NCBI RefSeq assembly: GCF_000022085.1
Contig: NC_011894.1
Span: forward strand, 6,805,001 to 6,869,000
Reading direction: 5' to 3'
Origin: Methylobacterium nodulans ORS 2060
Lineage (GTDB): Bacteria > Pseudomonadota > Alphaproteobacteria > Rhizobiales > Beijerinckiaceae
DNA: 64,000 nt
This document shows, one piece after another, positions 16,458-25,551 of the stretch (positions are counted from its first letter, which is position 1; each line of letters starts with the position of its first letter). Made by a program: the position numbers and the translations under genes. The notes beneath the pieces were generated by a model. The model ran no database searches, was not told the DNA's origin, and worked only from the letters and a program-made list of their open reading frames with translations.

Positions 16458-16541
16458 TCAGGCGCCGCCCGAGCCGAAGCGATAGACCGGGATGCCGAGC
16501 TTGCGGGCTTTGTCGGCGAGATTGTCCTGGCTGCGCCAGCA
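16458..16541 (-). pseudogene. C-terminal remnant of a DUF2493 (SLOG-fold) protein
   Basis: On the minus strand the sequence reads DNLADKARKLGIPVYRFGSGGA and then TGA (16458-16460). This resembles the conserved end of DUF2493/YspA-type SLOG proteins (GNLADKARKLGIPVWRF). Upstream coding sequence is missing and is replaced by the end of a three-hairpin repeat. The fragment is only about 25 codons. Confidence 0.5.
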
Positions 16542-16560
16542 GCCTGGGCCGTTGGTATCA
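16542..16560 (+). repeat. Remnant end of the three-hairpin repeat
   Basis: GCCTGGGCCGTTGGTATCA keeps the GGGCCGTTGGTAT end of copies A and D only. It joins directly to the DUF2493 remnant, so the repeat or a rearrangement at it probably marks the break point. Confidence 0.45.
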
Positions 16561-16616
16561 CAGCCTCGGTCTGGCTCCCGGGTGCTTCGCGCACCGGAGC
16601 GGTGGTGGGCGGGAGA

Positions 16617-16964
16617 TCAGTCCGGCTTGCGGGCGGCGCGCCGGGCCATCGTCGCCATGCCGGCGGGATCCACCGTCTTCTGCCAGCCGCTGCGCCCCTC
16701 CGCGAGGCCGTGCAGGCGGTAATGGACCAGCGGATTGATGCCTGCCTCCGCCACGTCCGGATTGGCGGAGAGATAGCCGGAGGTGCTGAACTGCGCGGAG
16801 GGATCGCGGCCCTCCTTCCAGCCGAATTTCAGGTAATGCTCCAGCGGGTCGCAGCCGTGCTCCGCCACATCCGGATAAGTGGCGAGGTAATAGACCGGGT
16901 CGAAGCCGCCCATGGCCCAGCCGGCGCGGGATTTAGGCTTGCGGTCAATGGTCTGCGACGTCAT
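16617..16964 (-). CDS. Two-repeat NPDV/HY-motif protein
   Basis: A 115-residue protein with two tandem copies of a roughly 35-residue motif: YYLATYPDVAEHGCDPLEHY with FGWKEGRDPSAQF, then YLSANPDVAEAGINPLVHYR with HGLAEGRSGW. The repeat is familiar from proteins and glycosyltransferase tails in alphaproteobacteria, but its function is unknown to me. There is no signal peptide. ATG 16964 is preferred over an upstream ATG at 17096. The basic C-terminal tail ends ARRAARKPD. The 231 bp upstream to cobT hold nothing recognised. Confidence 0.7.
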   Translation of the reverse strand: MTSQTIDRKPKSRAGWAMGGFDPVYYLATYPDVAEHGCDPLEHYLKFGWKEGRDPSAQFSTSGYLSANPDVAEAGINPLVHYRLHGLAEGRSGWQKTVDPAGMATMARRAARKPD

Positions 16965-17195
16965 CGGTCCCGTGTCCCGTCCGGCACTGCAATCCGGCGC
17001 GTCATGCAGTGCAGTATGAGCCCTCTCCCAGAGGAATGGCCTCGCCGCGGCGCCGTCGATCGTCCTGATCATGCACAGCGAAGCTGAACGCAGCACAAAT
17101 GCCGCCGGTCCGCCAGGATCCCAGAGGCCGGTTCTCTTAAGCCTAACCCAATTTCGCGCGCCGCCGCCCGAAGGGCAACGGCGCAGATGGTCGCT

Positions 17196-19094
17196 TCAGC
17201 GGCGTCCGCCAGCGGCGGCGCGGCGCGGCGGTGCTGCGGCGCTCTCGTCGAACAGCTCGGCCAGCTTCTCGGTCATCACGCCGCCGAGTTCTTCCGCGTC
17301 GATGATGGTGACGGCGCGGCGGTAATAGCGGGTGACGTCGTGGCCGATGCCGATGGCCAGAATCTCCACCGGCGAGCGGGTCTCGATCTCCTCGATGACG
17401 TAGCGCAGGTGGCGCTCCAGGTAATTGCCCGGATTGACCGAGAGTGTCGAATCGTCGACCGGGGCGCCGTCCGAGATCACCATCAGGATGCGGCGCTGCT
17501 CGGGGCGCGCGAGCAGGCGCTTGTGCGCCCAGTCGAGCGCCTCGCCGTCGATATTCTCCTTCAGCAGGCCCTCGCGCATCATCAGGCCGAGATTCTTGCG
17601 CGCCCGCCGCCAGGGGGCGTCCGCGGCCTTGTAGACGATGTGGCGCAGGTCGTTGAGGCGCCCAGGGGAGGGCGGCTTGCCGGATTGCAGCCACGCCTCG
17701 CGGGACTGGCCGCCCTTCCAGGCCCGGGTGGTGAAGCCCAAGATCTCGACCTTGACGCCGCAGCGCTCCAGGGTCCGGGCGAGAATGTCCGCGCAGGTCG
17801 CCGCCACGGTGATCGGCCGCCCGCGCATCGAGCCCGAATTGTCGAGGAGGAGCGTGACCACCGTATCGCGGAAATTGGTGTCCTTCTCCTGCTTGAAGGA
17901 GAGGGGCTGGAACGGGTCGATGACGACGCGGGGCAGGCGGGCCGGGTCGAGCTGGCCCTCCTCCAGGTCGAAGTCCCAGGCCCGGTTCTGCTGGGCGAGC
18001 AGCCGCCGCTGCAGGCGGTTGGCGAGCCGTCCGACGACGCCCTGCAGGTGGGCGAGCTGCTTGTCGAGGTAGGAGCGCAGACGCGCGAGCTCGTCCGCAT
18101 CACAGAGTTCCTCGGCGTGGATCACCTCGTCGAACTTCGCCGTGTAGACCCGGTAATCCGGACCGCGGGGCTCGTGCGCGCGGGGATTCGGCGGGCGCCA
18201 GGATTCGGACGCCTCCTCGGAATCCGCCTCCTCGGCGTCGTCCGGCAACTCGCCGGACGGGGCGTCGGCGGCCTCGGTGGCTCCCTCGTCGAGATCGTCC
18301 GACGCCTCGTCCGAGACCTCGACCTCGGCCCGGTCGCCCTGGCTCTGCTGCTCGGCCTCGCCCTCGCCGGCCTGCTGCTCGTTCTCCTTCGCCTCGGTCT
18401 CGTCCTCGCTCTCCTCGTCCTCGGGGTCGAGGGGCGCCTCGTCGGCCATGTCGAGGGAGGTGAGGAGGTCGCGCACCGAGCGCGCGAAGGCGCGCTGGTT
18501 CTCGATGCTGCCGAGGAGCCCGTCGAGACTCCGCCCGGCGCGCGCCTCGATGAAGTCGCGCCAGAGCTCCACGATGCGGCCGGCGGCCTCCGGCGGCTTC
18601 TGTCCGGTCAAGCGCTCGCGCACCATCAGGGCGACGGCATCCTCCAGGGGGGCGTCGGCCCGGTCGGTGATCTCCTCGTACTTGCCGCCGCGGTGATAGC
18701 GGTCCTCCAGCATGGCGGTCAGGTTCGCGGCGACGCCGGTCATGCGGCGCGAACCGATCGCCTCGACCCGGGCCTGCTCGACGGCGTCGAACACCGCGCG
18801 GGCGGGCGCGCCCTCGGGTGCCATCCGGCGGTGCACGGCGGCGTCGTGGCAGGCGAGGCGCAGGGCCATCGAATCCGCATGGCCGCGCAGGATCGCCACA
18901 TCGGCCGCCGCGAGCTTGCGGGGCGGCTCGGGCAGGCGCGCCTTGTCGGCGGTCAGGGCCGGCCGGTCCGAGGCGAAGGTGACCTCGATCTCGGGCTTGC
19001 GGGCGATGGCGCGGAGCGTCCCGGCGAGCGAGCGCTTGAGCGGCTCGGCCACCGGCTCGCGCTTCTCGCCGGGCTTGCGGTTGGAGAGGGACAT
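17196..19094 (-). CDS. cobT: Cobaltochelatase subunit CobT
   Basis: A 632-residue large subunit of the AAA+/VWA motor of aerobic cobaltochelatase, which with CobS drives CobN to insert cobalt into hydrogenobyrinic acid a,c-diamide in adenosylcobalamin synthesis. An N-terminal helical region is followed by a long acidic, low-complexity linker (about 215-310). The C-terminal VWA domain has the MIDAS motif [16 protein letters not shown] and later [13 protein letters not shown]. Length fits CobT. In this operon cobS lies upstream but is separated by repeat copy B and a 45-codon frame. The CobN gene is not in this window. Confidence 0.93.
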   Translation of the reverse strand: MSLSNRKPGEKREPVAEPLKRSLAGTLRAIARKPEIEVTFASDRPALTADKARLPEPPRKLAAADVAILRGHADSMALRLACHDAAVHRRMAPEGAPARAVFDAVEQARVEAIGSRRMTGVAANLTAMLEDRYHRGGKYEEITDRADAPLEDAVALMVRERLTGQKPPEAAGRIVELWRDFIEARAGRSLDGLLGSIENQRAFARSVRDLLTSLDMADEAPLDPEDEESEDETEAKENEQQAGEGEAEQQSQGDRAEVEVSDEASDDLDEGATEAADAPSGELPDDAEEADSEEASESWRPPNPRAHEPRGPDYRVYTAKFDEVIHAEELCDADELARLRSYLDKQLAHLQGVVGRLANRLQRRLLAQQNRAWDFDLEEGQLDPARLPRVVIDPFQPLSFKQEKDTNFRDTVVTLLLDNSGSMRGRPITVAATCADILARTLERCGVKVEILGFTTRAWKGGQSREAWLQSGKPPSPGRLNDLRHIVYKAADAPWRRARKNLGLMMREGLLKENIDGEALDWAHKRLLARPEQRRILMVISDGAPVDDSTLSVNPGNYLERHLRYVIEEIETRSPVEILAIGIGHDVTRYYRRAVTIIDAEELGGVMTEKLAELFDESAAAPPRRAAAGGRR

Positions 19095-19098
19095 CCGG

Positions 19099-19236
19099 CT
19101 ACTTCTTCACGGAGTCGAGGTCGAAGGGGCGCCCCCGGAGGTCGTCCCAGGCGTAAGCGTCGTCCGCGTAGCGCGTCCGGACCTGAGCCGGCCGCGTCTC
19201 GCCGGAAAGCTGCTCGCTCAGGACCCGATCCGCCAT
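19099..19236 (-). CDS. 45-aa small protein, possible DUF29 remnant
   Basis: ATG 19236 follows a strong GGAGGTG, and TAG ends 4 nt before the cobT start. The product contains [11 protein letters not shown] and [10 protein letters not shown], which resemble the N-terminus of DUF29 proteins with a deletion between them. It may be a leader cistron for cobT or a truncated DUF29 gene. The ribosome site is good, the identity weak. Confidence 0.4.
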   Translation of the reverse strand: MADRVLSEQLSGETRPAQVRTRYADDAYAWDDLRGRPFDLDSVKK

Positions 19237-19254
19237 GCGGGACACCTCCGTATC

Positions 19255-19393
19255 ATACCAACGGCCCAGGCTGCTGAGGCGGCGGGTGCTGCCGCATCGG
19301 GCCGTTGACTGTCTCGAATTTTCGACATCAAGCCAGAGGCTTGGCGAAAATCCGAGAACGGAACCAACGGTCATTTTCAATGACCGTCAGTAT
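19255..19393 (-). repeat. Three-hairpin intergenic repeat, copy B
   Basis: Inverted relative to copies A and D. It starts ATACCAACGGCCC at 19255 and ends at the first base of the minus-strand cobS stop codon (TCA at 19393-19395). The central stem is CAAGCC/GGCTTG with an outer ATTTTCG/CGAAAAT pairing; the terminal stem is CGGTCATT/AATGACCG. It lies inside the cobS-cobT transcription unit, so its RNA would be in the mRNA. Confidence 0.85.
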
Positions 19394-20376
19394 CAGCTCA
19401 GCGCGACGTTGACCGCGCTCTCGGGCAGCTCCTTGCCGAAGGAGCGCTGGTAGAACTCCGCCACCAGCGAGCGCTCCAGCTCGTCGCACTTGTTGAGGAA
19501 GGTGACCCGGAAGGCGAAGCCGATGTCGTTGAAGATGTCGGCGTTCTCCGCCCAGGTGATCACCGTGCGGGGGCTCATCACGGTCGAAAGGTCGCCGTTG
19601 ATGAAGGCGTTGCGGGTGAGGTCGGCGACGCGGACCATCTTGTTGACGATGTCGCGCCCGCCCTCGCCGCGGTAATGCGGCGCCTTCGACAGGACGATGT
19701 CGACCTCGCGGTCGTGCGGCAGGTAGTTCAGCGTGGTGACGATCGACCAGCGGTCCATCTGGCCCTGGTTGATCTGCTGCGTGCCGTGATAGAGGCCGGA
19801 GGTGTCGCCGAGCCCGACGGTGTTCGCCGTGGCGAAGAGCCGGAAGGCGGGGTGGGGGCGGATCACGCGCTTCTGATCGAGCAGCGTCAGGCGGCCCGAG
19901 ACCTCCAGCACGCGCTGGATCACGAACATCACGTCGGGGCGGCCGGCATCGTACTCGTCGAAGACGAGCGCAACGTTGTTCTGCAGCGCCCAGGGCAGGA
20001 TGCCGTCCTGGAAGGCGGTGACCTGCTTGCCGTCCTTGAGCACGATCGCGTCCTTGCCGACGAGATCGATGCGCGAGACGTGGCTGTCGAGGTTGATGCG
20101 CACGCAGGGCCAGTTGAGGCGCGCGGCGACCTGCTCGACATGGGTGGACTTGCCGGTGCCGTGATAGCCCGTGATCATCACCCGGCGGTTCTTCGCGAAG
20201 CCCGCCAGGATGGCGAGCGTGGTCTCGCGGTCGAAGATGTAGTCCGGGTCGAGATCGGGGACGTGCTCGTCGGTCTTGGAGAAGGCCGGCACCTCAAGGT
20301 TCGAGTCGATCCCGAACACCTGGCGCACGGACACATTCATGTCCGGGAGAGCGGGTAGCGTGTCTTCAGCGAGCAT
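19393..20376 (-). CDS. cobS: Cobaltochelatase subunit CobS
   Basis: A 327-residue AAA+ ATPase partner of CobT in aerobic cobaltochelatase. The N-terminal region has [16 protein letters not shown]. Walker A is [15 protein letters not shown], Walker [13 protein letters not shown], sensor 1 [14 protein letters not shown], and the arginine-containing ISPRT-like stretch [14 protein letters not shown] follows. Length matches the family. ATG 20376 is chosen at [14 protein letters not shown], since the upstream extension is Arg/Pro-rich and not CobS-like. The DnaJ-domain gene lies upstream on the same strand, a common alphaproteobacterial order. No cobalamin riboswitch was recognised before it. Confidence 0.93.
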   Translation of the reverse strand: MLAEDTLPALPDMNVSVRQVFGIDSNLEVPAFSKTDEHVPDLDPDYIFDRETTLAILAGFAKNRRVMITGYHGTGKSTHVEQVAARLNWPCVRINLDSHVSRIDLVGKDAIVLKDGKQVTAFQDGILPWALQNNVALVFDEYDAGRPDVMFVIQRVLEVSGRLTLLDQKRVIRPHPAFRLFATANTVGLGDTSGLYHGTQQINQGQMDRWSIVTTLNYLPHDREVDIVLSKAPHYRGEGGRDIVNKMVRVADLTRNAFINGDLSTVMSPRTVITWAENADIFNDIGFAFRVTFLNKCDELERSLVAEFYQRSFGKELPESAVNVALS

Positions 20377-20576
20377 TAAGGGCCTCGTCGGGGCAGGGGT
20401 GCCTCTCGGGGCGGCCCTGCGGATGTCGCGACGGCGCGGGGGTGCCGGCAGGCGCCGCCTTTCCTTATCGTTCTGGGGGAGCCGGCGCAAACGTACCAAC
20501 GACCCTGATATAGGCGGGCCGTCCCCCGGTTGCGAGACCCGTCGGCGGGCCGGATGCGAGATCCGTGCCCGCTTCC

Positions 20577-21197
20577 TCAGCAGAGCCCGGCGGCCCGCAG
20601 GGTGTCGTGGGCCCGGATGATGTCGCGCAGGCGGTCCTCGAAGGAGCGGTCGCCGCCATTCGCGTCCGGATGGAAGCGCTTCACCAGCACCTTGTACTGC
20701 GCCTTGATGGCGGCGGCATCCGCGCCCTCGTCGAGACCCATCACGTCGAGGGCCTTGCGCACGGGGGCGGAGAAGCGCGGGCGCTGCGGCTCCGCCTTGG
20801 CGCGGCCGCGGTCGGGCCCGATGCCGCCCGCCCGCAGGATGCCGAGCGGATCGACGTAGTCCCAGTCGCGGGTCGCCGCCGAGGGCTTCCCGGCCCCGCG
20901 GCCGGCGCGGTTGACGCCCATCGACCAGGTCGGCCGGTGGCCGATCACCGCGTCCTTCTGGAAGGCCTGCACGGCCGCGTCGTTCATGCCCGCGAAGTAG
21001 TTGTAGGAGGCGTTGTACTCGCGGACGTGCTCCATGCAGAAGCGCCAGTACTGGCCCTCCTGGCGGCGGCCCTTCGGGGCGCGGTGGAGCCCCGGCTGGG
21101 TGCAGCCCGGCCGCTCGCAGACCGGCCCCTCCGCCGCGGCGTCGTCGCAGGTGGGCTTGATGCGGATGCGGTCGAACAGGGGCGAGTTGAGATCCAT
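20577..21197 (-). CDS. J-domain protein (DnaJ-like)
   Basis: A 206-residue J-domain co-chaperone. The J domain is at the C-terminus (about 145-206) with [20 protein letters not shown], the [12 protein letters not shown] loop carrying the HPD tripeptide, and IIRAHDTLR. The first 130 residues have a Cys pair region ([20 protein letters not shown] and the nearby [16 protein letters not shown]) that may bind a metal or be specific to this alphaproteobacterial family. It should stimulate DnaK ATPase. It lies before cobST and diverges from bolA. Its client is unknown. Confidence 0.88.
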   Translation of the reverse strand: MDLNSPLFDRIRIKPTCDDAAAEGPVCERPGCTQPGLHRAPKGRRQEGQYWRFCMEHVREYNASYNYFAGMNDAAVQAFQKDAVIGHRPTWSMGVNRAGRGAGKPSAATRDWDYVDPLGILRAGGIGPDRGRAKAEPQRPRFSAPVRKALDVMGLDEGADAAAIKAQYKVLVKRFHPDANGGDRSFEDRLRDIIRAHDTLRAAGLC

Positions 21198-21331
21198 GGC
21201 AGGGCGATTATGAGGAGGCCCCGGCAGGGCACAAGGGCTGCGGGCCTGATGCCGCAGGTGCGCCGGGACGGATTGACACGGGCGGTACGGCCCTGCCCCC
21301 GGGAATTACCCCGAACGCAGGATGGCACCCG

Positions 21332-21613
21332 ATGAGCTTGGGCGAGTGGATCAGGACAACGCTGGAGGAGCGGCTAAGGCCGACGGCGCTCACCGTCATC
21401 GACGAGTCGCACCAGCATGAGGGCCATGCCGGATGGCGGGAAGGCGGGGAGACCCATTTCCGCCTCGATGTGGTGTCGGAGGCCTTCGAGGGGAAGAGCC
21501 GGGTCGAGCGCCACCGCATGGTGAACGCACTCCTCGACGAGGCCTTCAGGCGCGGCCTTCACGCGCTCGCCCTGCGGGCGCGGACCCCGGCGGAGGCGGC
21601 ATCGCAGCCGTGA
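21332..21613 (+). CDS. bolA: BolA family protein
   Basis: A 93-residue BolA protein with the KH-like fold. Conserved features are HQHEGHAGWREGGETHFRLD with invariant His residues, and SRVERHRMVNALLDEAFR (the RHRxVxxxL family mark). BolA proteins work with monothiol glutaredoxins in Fe-S and iron homeostasis and some bind DNA. ATG 21332 follows GGATGGCACCCG, a weak ribosome site. The 3' end overlaps the convergent MFS gene by 68 bp. It is divergent from the J-domain gene. Confidence 0.9.
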   Translation: MSLGEWIRTTLEERLRPTALTVIDESHQHEGHAGWREGGETHFRLDVVSEAFEGKSRVERHRMVNALLDEAFRRGLHALALRARTPAEAASQP

Positions 21614-22811
21614 GCGAAGGGGCCCGCGGCGCGAAGGCGTAGAGCGCGGTGGCGCCGAGCAGCGCGGCCCCGAAGGCGACGAACAGGCGGCCGTAGAGCG
21701 TCGCCGGATCGGCCCCCTCCGCGGAGAGCGCAGTGGCCGAGAGCCCCTGCGCGGCGCTCGCCCCGCCCATGAACAGGATGTTCATGAAGGACACGCCCCG
21801 GCCGAGCAGGTGGGCCGGGAAGAAGCGGCGGGCATGCGCCATCAGGATGGCGTAGCTCAGGCCCGCCCCGCCGATGATCGCGAGCAGGGCCACGGCCAGC
21901 CCGGCCGAGCGGCCGCCGAGGAGGCCGAGCGCCGCGAAGGCGAGCCCGGTGACGAGGCAGCCGCCGAGCGCCGTGCGCTTGGGATCGCGCAGCAGCCGCT
22001 CCAGCGGCCCGTAGCCGATGGCGCCGATCGCCATGGCGACGCTCATGGCGAGCGCGCCGTTGCCGCGGGCGAGCGCGTCGAAGCCGTGCACGCTGCCGAG
22101 ATAGGAGCCGATCCAGAGCGACCGGGTGGCGATCACCACCGCGTAGCTCACGAACGCCACGGGGTAGATCAGCCAGAGCGGGCGCATCGCCGCCACCGTG
22201 GCGAAGCCCCGCAGGAGACCGCCCCGGGCCGGATCCGCGAGGCGGGGCGGATCGCGGATGAGGGCGAGGATCAGGAGGGCGCATGCCGCCGTGACGGCGG
22301 CGAGCCCGAACAGGATCGGCCGCCAGCCGAACGCCTGCGCGGCGAGGGCGAGCGGCGTGGAGCCGAGGAGGTCGCCCGCGGTGCCGAACCCGATCATCAG
22401 CGAGGAGAGCATGGCGAAGCGCTCGGGCGGATAGAGGCGGCCGAACAGGTAGAGGCTGCCCATCAGGGCGGGCGCGCAGCCGAGGCCGATCAGGGCCATG
22501 CCGGCAAGCGCCCCGGCAAAGCCCGTGGCGGCCGCGAGCGCCCCCGTGCCGAGGGAAGCGGCGAGCAGGAATCCCGCGACCGTGCGGCGCGGGCCGAACC
22601 GGTCGAGGCTCAGCCCGGTCGGCACCTGGCCCGCCGCGAAGGCCGCGAACCAGGCGGAGGACAAGAGCGCGAGATCGGAGGCATGCAGGCCGAGGTCGCG
22701 TCCGAGGTCCGGCGCCACCATGGCGAGGAAGCCGCGGTCGAACTGGCTGATCGTATAGGCGAGGAGGAGGACCAGGAAGGCCGTCACGGCGGCTCCGTGC
22801 GGTCGCGCCAT
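21546..22811 (-). CDS. MFS transporter
   Basis: A 421-residue inner-membrane major facilitator with about 12 hydrophobic segments. The motif A region between helices 2 and 3 reads GLSLDRFGPRRTVAG. The N-terminus has LLLAYTISQFDRGFLAMVAP. A cytoplasmic central loop (IRDPPRLADPARGGLL) separates the two halves. No substrate-specific motif is recognised; it could be an anion/organic acid or drug carrier. The tail is antisense to the end of bolA. The 59 bp before repeat 22853 contain no gene. Confidence 0.85.
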   Translation of the reverse strand: MARPHGAAVTAFLVLLLAYTISQFDRGFLAMVAPDLGRDLGLHASDLALLSSAWFAAFAAGQVPTGLSLDRFGPRRTVAGFLLAASLGTGALAAATGFAGALAGMALIGLGCAPALMGSLYLFGRLYPPERFAMLSSLMIGFGTAGDLLGSTPLALAAQAFGWRPILFGLAAVTAACALLILALIRDPPRLADPARGGLLRGFATVAAMRPLWLIYPVAFVSYAVVIATRSLWIGSYLGSVHGFDALARGNGALAMSVAMAIGAIGYGPLERLLRDPKRTALGGCLVTGLAFAALGLLGGRSAGLAVALLAIIGGAGLSYAILMAHARRFFPAHLLGRGVSFMNILFMGGASAAQGLSATALSAEGADPATLYGRLFVAFGAALLGATALYAFAPRAPSLTAAMPPPPGSAPAGRAREGRA

Positions 22812-22852
22812 CGCAGCCGAGGCGCCACGATCGCGTCGGTCACAGAAGAGGG

Positions 22853-23032
22853 TGCGAGGAACCCCTCTCCCGAGTGGGAGAGGGGCAGGCGATCAAAGAT
22901 CGCGCGTGAGGGTGGCAGGGCTTCAGGATCAAGCGCAGAGCGGTGAGCTGGCAGCGGGACGGTCCCAGCTTCCTGCTGAACCGTAGCACCCTCGCCCCTA
23001 GCCCTCTCCCGAACGGGAGAGGGGTTCCTCGC
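22853..23032. repeat. CCCCTCTCCCG-bounded palindromic element, full copy
   Basis: About 180 bp with GCGAGGAACCCCTCTCCCG at the left (22853) and its exact inverse complement at the right end (23032). Each end is itself a palindrome (CCTCTCCCGAGTGGGAGAGG and CCTCTCCCGAACGGGAGAGG). The inner left part has GCAGGCGATC and AGATCGCGCGTGAGGG, shared with the copies at 59652 and 63274. It lies between the MFS and thiolase genes and looks like a miniature non-coding mobile element. Confidence 0.8.
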
Positions 23033-23054
23033 GCCGCAGGAGGCGGCCCGGCGA

Positions 23055-24221
23055 TTACTTGATCCGCTCCAGCACGCTCACGTAGTTCGCGACTGCGACA
23101 CCGCCCATGTTGAACACGCCCGCGAGCGTGGCGCCCGGGATCTGCATGCCGCCGGCCTCGCCGCAGAGCTGCATGGCCGAGAGGGCGTGCATCGAGACGC
23201 CGGTGGCGCCGATCGGATGGCCCTTGGCCTTGAGGCCGCCCGACGGGTTGACGGGCAGGCGGCCGTCCTTGCGGGTCCAGCCCTCGCGGATCGCCTCGGC
23301 GCCGCGCCCTTCCGGGGTCAGCCCCATCGCCTCGTACTCGATGAGTTCGGCGACCGTGAAGCAGTCGTGCGTCTCGACGAAGGAGAGGTCGTCGAGGGTG
23401 ATGCCGGCCTTCGCGAGCGCCTGGGACCAAGCCACCGCGCAGCCCTCGAAGCGCAGCACGTCGCGCTTCGACATCGGCAGGAAGTCCTGGGCATGGGCGG
23501 TCGAGCGGAAGGCCACCGCCCGGCGCATGCGCAGAGCCGTCTCGGTGTCGGCGAGCACGAGCGCGGCGGCGCCGTCGGAGACGAGCGAGCAATCGGTGCG
23601 CTTGAGGGGGCCGGCGACGATCGGGTTCCTCTCGGATTCGGTGCGGCAGAACTCGTAGCCGAGATCCTTGCGCATCTGCGCGTAGGGGTTGGCGACGCCG
23701 TTCTGGTGGTTCTTGGCGGCGATCATCGCGAGCGCGTCGGACTGATCGCCGTGGCGCTGGAAGTAGCGGGCCGCGATGCCGCCGAACACGCCCGCGAAGC
23801 CCGCCGGGGTGTCGCCCTCCTCCGGCAGATAGGAGGCCTTGAGCAGGTTGACGCCGATCTCGCGGGGGGGCGTGCGGGTCATCTGCTCGACGCCGACCAC
23901 CAGCACCACGCGGGCCTGCCGCGCCGCGATGCTCTTGATGCCCTGGTGCACCGCCGCCGACCCGGTGGCGCAGGCATTCTCGACCCGCGTCGCGGGCTTG
24001 AAGCGGAAGCCGTCATTCGCCTGCAGCACCAGCGAGGCGGTGAAGTCCTGGGGCGAGAAGCCGGCGTTGAAATGGCCGAGCACGATCTCGTCCACGTCCG
24101 AGGCGCCGATGCCCGCATGGGCCAGGGCCTCATCGGCCGCCCGCACCACGAGGCTCTCGACGGTTTCGGCGTCGTGCTTGCCGAACGGCGTATGGCTCCA
24201 GCCGACGATGCAGGCGGTCAT
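23055..24221 (-). CDS. Thiolase / acetyl-CoA acetyltransferase family
   Basis: A 388-residue thiolase-superfamily enzyme. The acyl-accepting Cys is in ENACATGSAAVHQG; the second conserved block is ETHDCFTVAELIEYEAMG with the active-site His; the C-terminal GGLKAKGHPIGATG holds another His. This order fits the SCP2-type thiolases. The usual second catalytic Cys near the C-terminus is replaced in NMGGVAVANYV, as in SCP2/non-canonical thiolases, so a degradative or lipid-transfer-type acyltransfer is possible but not certain. ATG 24221 follows GGGAGGAG. It is a single gene; queC is downstream of no shared promoter seen. Confidence 0.85.
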   Translation of the reverse strand: MTACIVGWSHTPFGKHDAETVESLVVRAADEALAHAGIGASDVDEIVLGHFNAGFSPQDFTASLVLQANDGFRFKPATRVENACATGSAAVHQGIKSIAARQARVVLVVGVEQMTRTPPREIGVNLLKASYLPEEGDTPAGFAGVFGGIAARYFQRHGDQSDALAMIAAKNHQNGVANPYAQMRKDLGYEFCRTESERNPIVAGPLKRTDCSLVSDGAAALVLADTETALRMRRAVAFRSTAHAQDFLPMSKRDVLRFEGCAVAWSQALAKAGITLDDLSFVETHDCFTVAELIEYEAMGLTPEGRGAEAIREGWTRKDGRLPVNPSGGLKAKGHPIGATGVSMHALSAMQLCGEAGGMQIPGATLAGVFNMGGVAVANYVSVLERIK

Positions 24222-24308
24222 GTCCTGGTCTCCTCCCGGGGCCGTGGCCGGTCGGGCCGGCCCGTTAGGCCTGTTGTGCGCGAGCGGGCGTGCCGGCACA
24301 AGCGCGCG

Positions 24309-25010
24309 TCAGGCTGCCCTGAACCGCGCGTAGCCCGCGGCCCGCAATTCGCAGGCCGGGCAGGTGCCGCAGCCATAGCCCCAGGCGTGGCGCTCGCCGC
24401 GCTCGCCGCGATAGCAGGTATGGCTGTCCTCGACGATGAGATCCACCAGCGCCTCGCCGCCGAGCGCCTCGGCGAGCCGCCAGGTCGCGGCCTTGTCGAT
24501 CCACATGAGCGGCGTGTGGAGCACGAAGCGCCGCTCCATGCCGAGATTGAGCGCGACCTGGAGCGCCTTGATGGTGTCGTCGCGGCAATCCGGATAGCCC
24601 GAATAATCGGTCTCGCACATGCCGCCGACGATGTGGCGCAGGCCCCGCCGGTAGGCGAGCGCCGCCGCGAAGGTCAGGAAGACGAGGTTGCGGCCGGGCA
24701 CGAAGGTGTTGGGCAGCCCGGTCTCGGCCAGGGCGATGGCGCTGTCGCGGGTGAGCGCCGTCTCGGAGATCTCGCCCAGCACCCCGAGCGGCAGGGTGTG
24801 GTCCGGGCCGAGCCGCGCCGCCCAGGCGGGATCGAGCGCCGCGAGGCCCGCCCGCAGCCGGTCGCGGCAGTCGAGCTCGACCCGATGGCGCTGGCCGTAG
24901 TCGAAGCCGAGGGTCTCGACCCGCCCGAAGCGCTCGAGCGCCCAGGCGAGGCAGGTGGTGGAATCCTGCCCGCCGGAGAACAGCACCAGCGCGCCCTCGC
25001 TCGTCTCCAT
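24309..25010 (-). CDS. queC: 7-cyano-7-deazaguanine synthase
   Basis: A 233-residue QueC, which converts 7-carboxy-7-deazaguanine to preQ0 using ATP and ammonia in queuosine synthesis. The PP-loop is [10 protein letters not shown] at residues 10-19. The C-terminal zinc site has four Cys in HTCYRG and [10 protein letters not shown]. Other family blocks are [20 protein letters not shown] and [13 protein letters not shown]. Length is standard. It is the last gene of the queE-queD-queC run on the minus strand, 184 bp after queD. Confidence 0.95.
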   Translation of the reverse strand: METSEGALVLFSGGQDSTTCLAWALERFGRVETLGFDYGQRHRVELDCRDRLRAGLAALDPAWAARLGPDHTLPLGVLGEISETALTRDSAIALAETGLPNTFVPGRNLVFLTFAAALAYRRGLRHIVGGMCETDYSGYPDCRDDTIKALQVALNLGMERRFVLHTPLMWIDKAATWRLAEALGGEALVDLIVEDSHTCYRGERGERHAWGYGCGTCPACELRAAGYARFRAA

Positions 25011-25091
25011 CGTCTCGTCTCCCGGCGATGGGTCTCAGGTGGACCGCGGACCGCCCTCACGCAAGCCGGATGCCGCCACCCATCAGGTCTC

Positions 25092-25111
25092 TGGCCGGCT
25101 TTCGCCGGCCA
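25092..25111. other. Perfect hairpin between queD and queC
   Basis: TGGCCGGC (25092-25099) and GCCGGCCA (25104-25111) flank a TTTC loop. This 8-bp GC hairpin lies in the 184-bp queD-queC spacer; it may be a REP-like unit or attenuate transcription into queC. Confidence 0.45.
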
Positions 25112-25194
25112 CCTCAGCATGAGGAGCGGGGCGGCTGCCACGCAGGTCAGTTCCGATTGAGCCGCCCGCTGCGCCCGGGGGCGCCTCCTTGCGG

Positions 25195-25551
25195 TCAGTC
25201 GCCCGTATACTCGGCCCAGGAGAGCGGCGTCTCGAACACCTTGACCGACGACAGGGCAGGCAGGGCCGGACGGGCGCGGTTCCAGATCCAGATGGCGATG
25301 TGCTCGGCCGTCGGATTCTCCAGGCCGGGCAAATCGTTGAGGCAATGATGGTCGAGTTCGGCGAGGAGCGGCGCGAAGGCGTGCTCCACGTCGTAGAAAT
25401 CCACCACCCAGCCGGTATGCGGGTCGACCGGCCCGTCGAGCGTCAGCTCGACCCGGTAGGAATGCCCGTGCATCCGGCGGCAACGGTGGGTTTCGGGTAC
25501 GTTCGGCAGCCAGTGGGCGGCCTCGAACGTGAAAGCCTGGGTGATCTTCAT
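25195..25551 (-). CDS. queD: 6-carboxy-5,6,7,8-tetrahydropterin synthase
   Basis: A 118-residue QueD, which makes 6-carboxytetrahydropterin from dihydroneopterin triphosphate. Zinc ligands are the His in FEAAHWL and the two His in RRMHGHSYR; the catalytic Cys is in THRCRRMHGH. ELDHHCLNDL contains the conserved Asp-His pair of the proton relay. ATG 25551 starts MKITQAFTFEAAHW; longer reading frames lack family similarity. It lies between queE and queC on the same strand. Confidence 0.94.
   Translation of the reverse strand: MKITQAFTFEAAHWLPNVPETHRCRRMHGHSYRVELTLDGPVDPHTGWVVDFYDVEHAFAPLLAELDHHCLNDLPGLENPTAEHIAIWIWNRARPALPALSSVKVFETPLSWAEYTGD

Noticed and set aside
17187..19277. A 696-codon open frame opposite cobT
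   Set aside because: It is the antisense of a clear CobT gene; long antisense frames are expected at this GC content, and the product is low-complexity with no domain.
20494..20507. TACCAACGACCCTG resembling the start of repeat copy C
   Set aside because: Only 14 bases match with no stems; chance or a worn remnant cannot be told apart.
20377..20576. Possible cobalamin riboswitch before cobS
   Set aside because: No B12-box-like sequence was recognised and the spacer is short.
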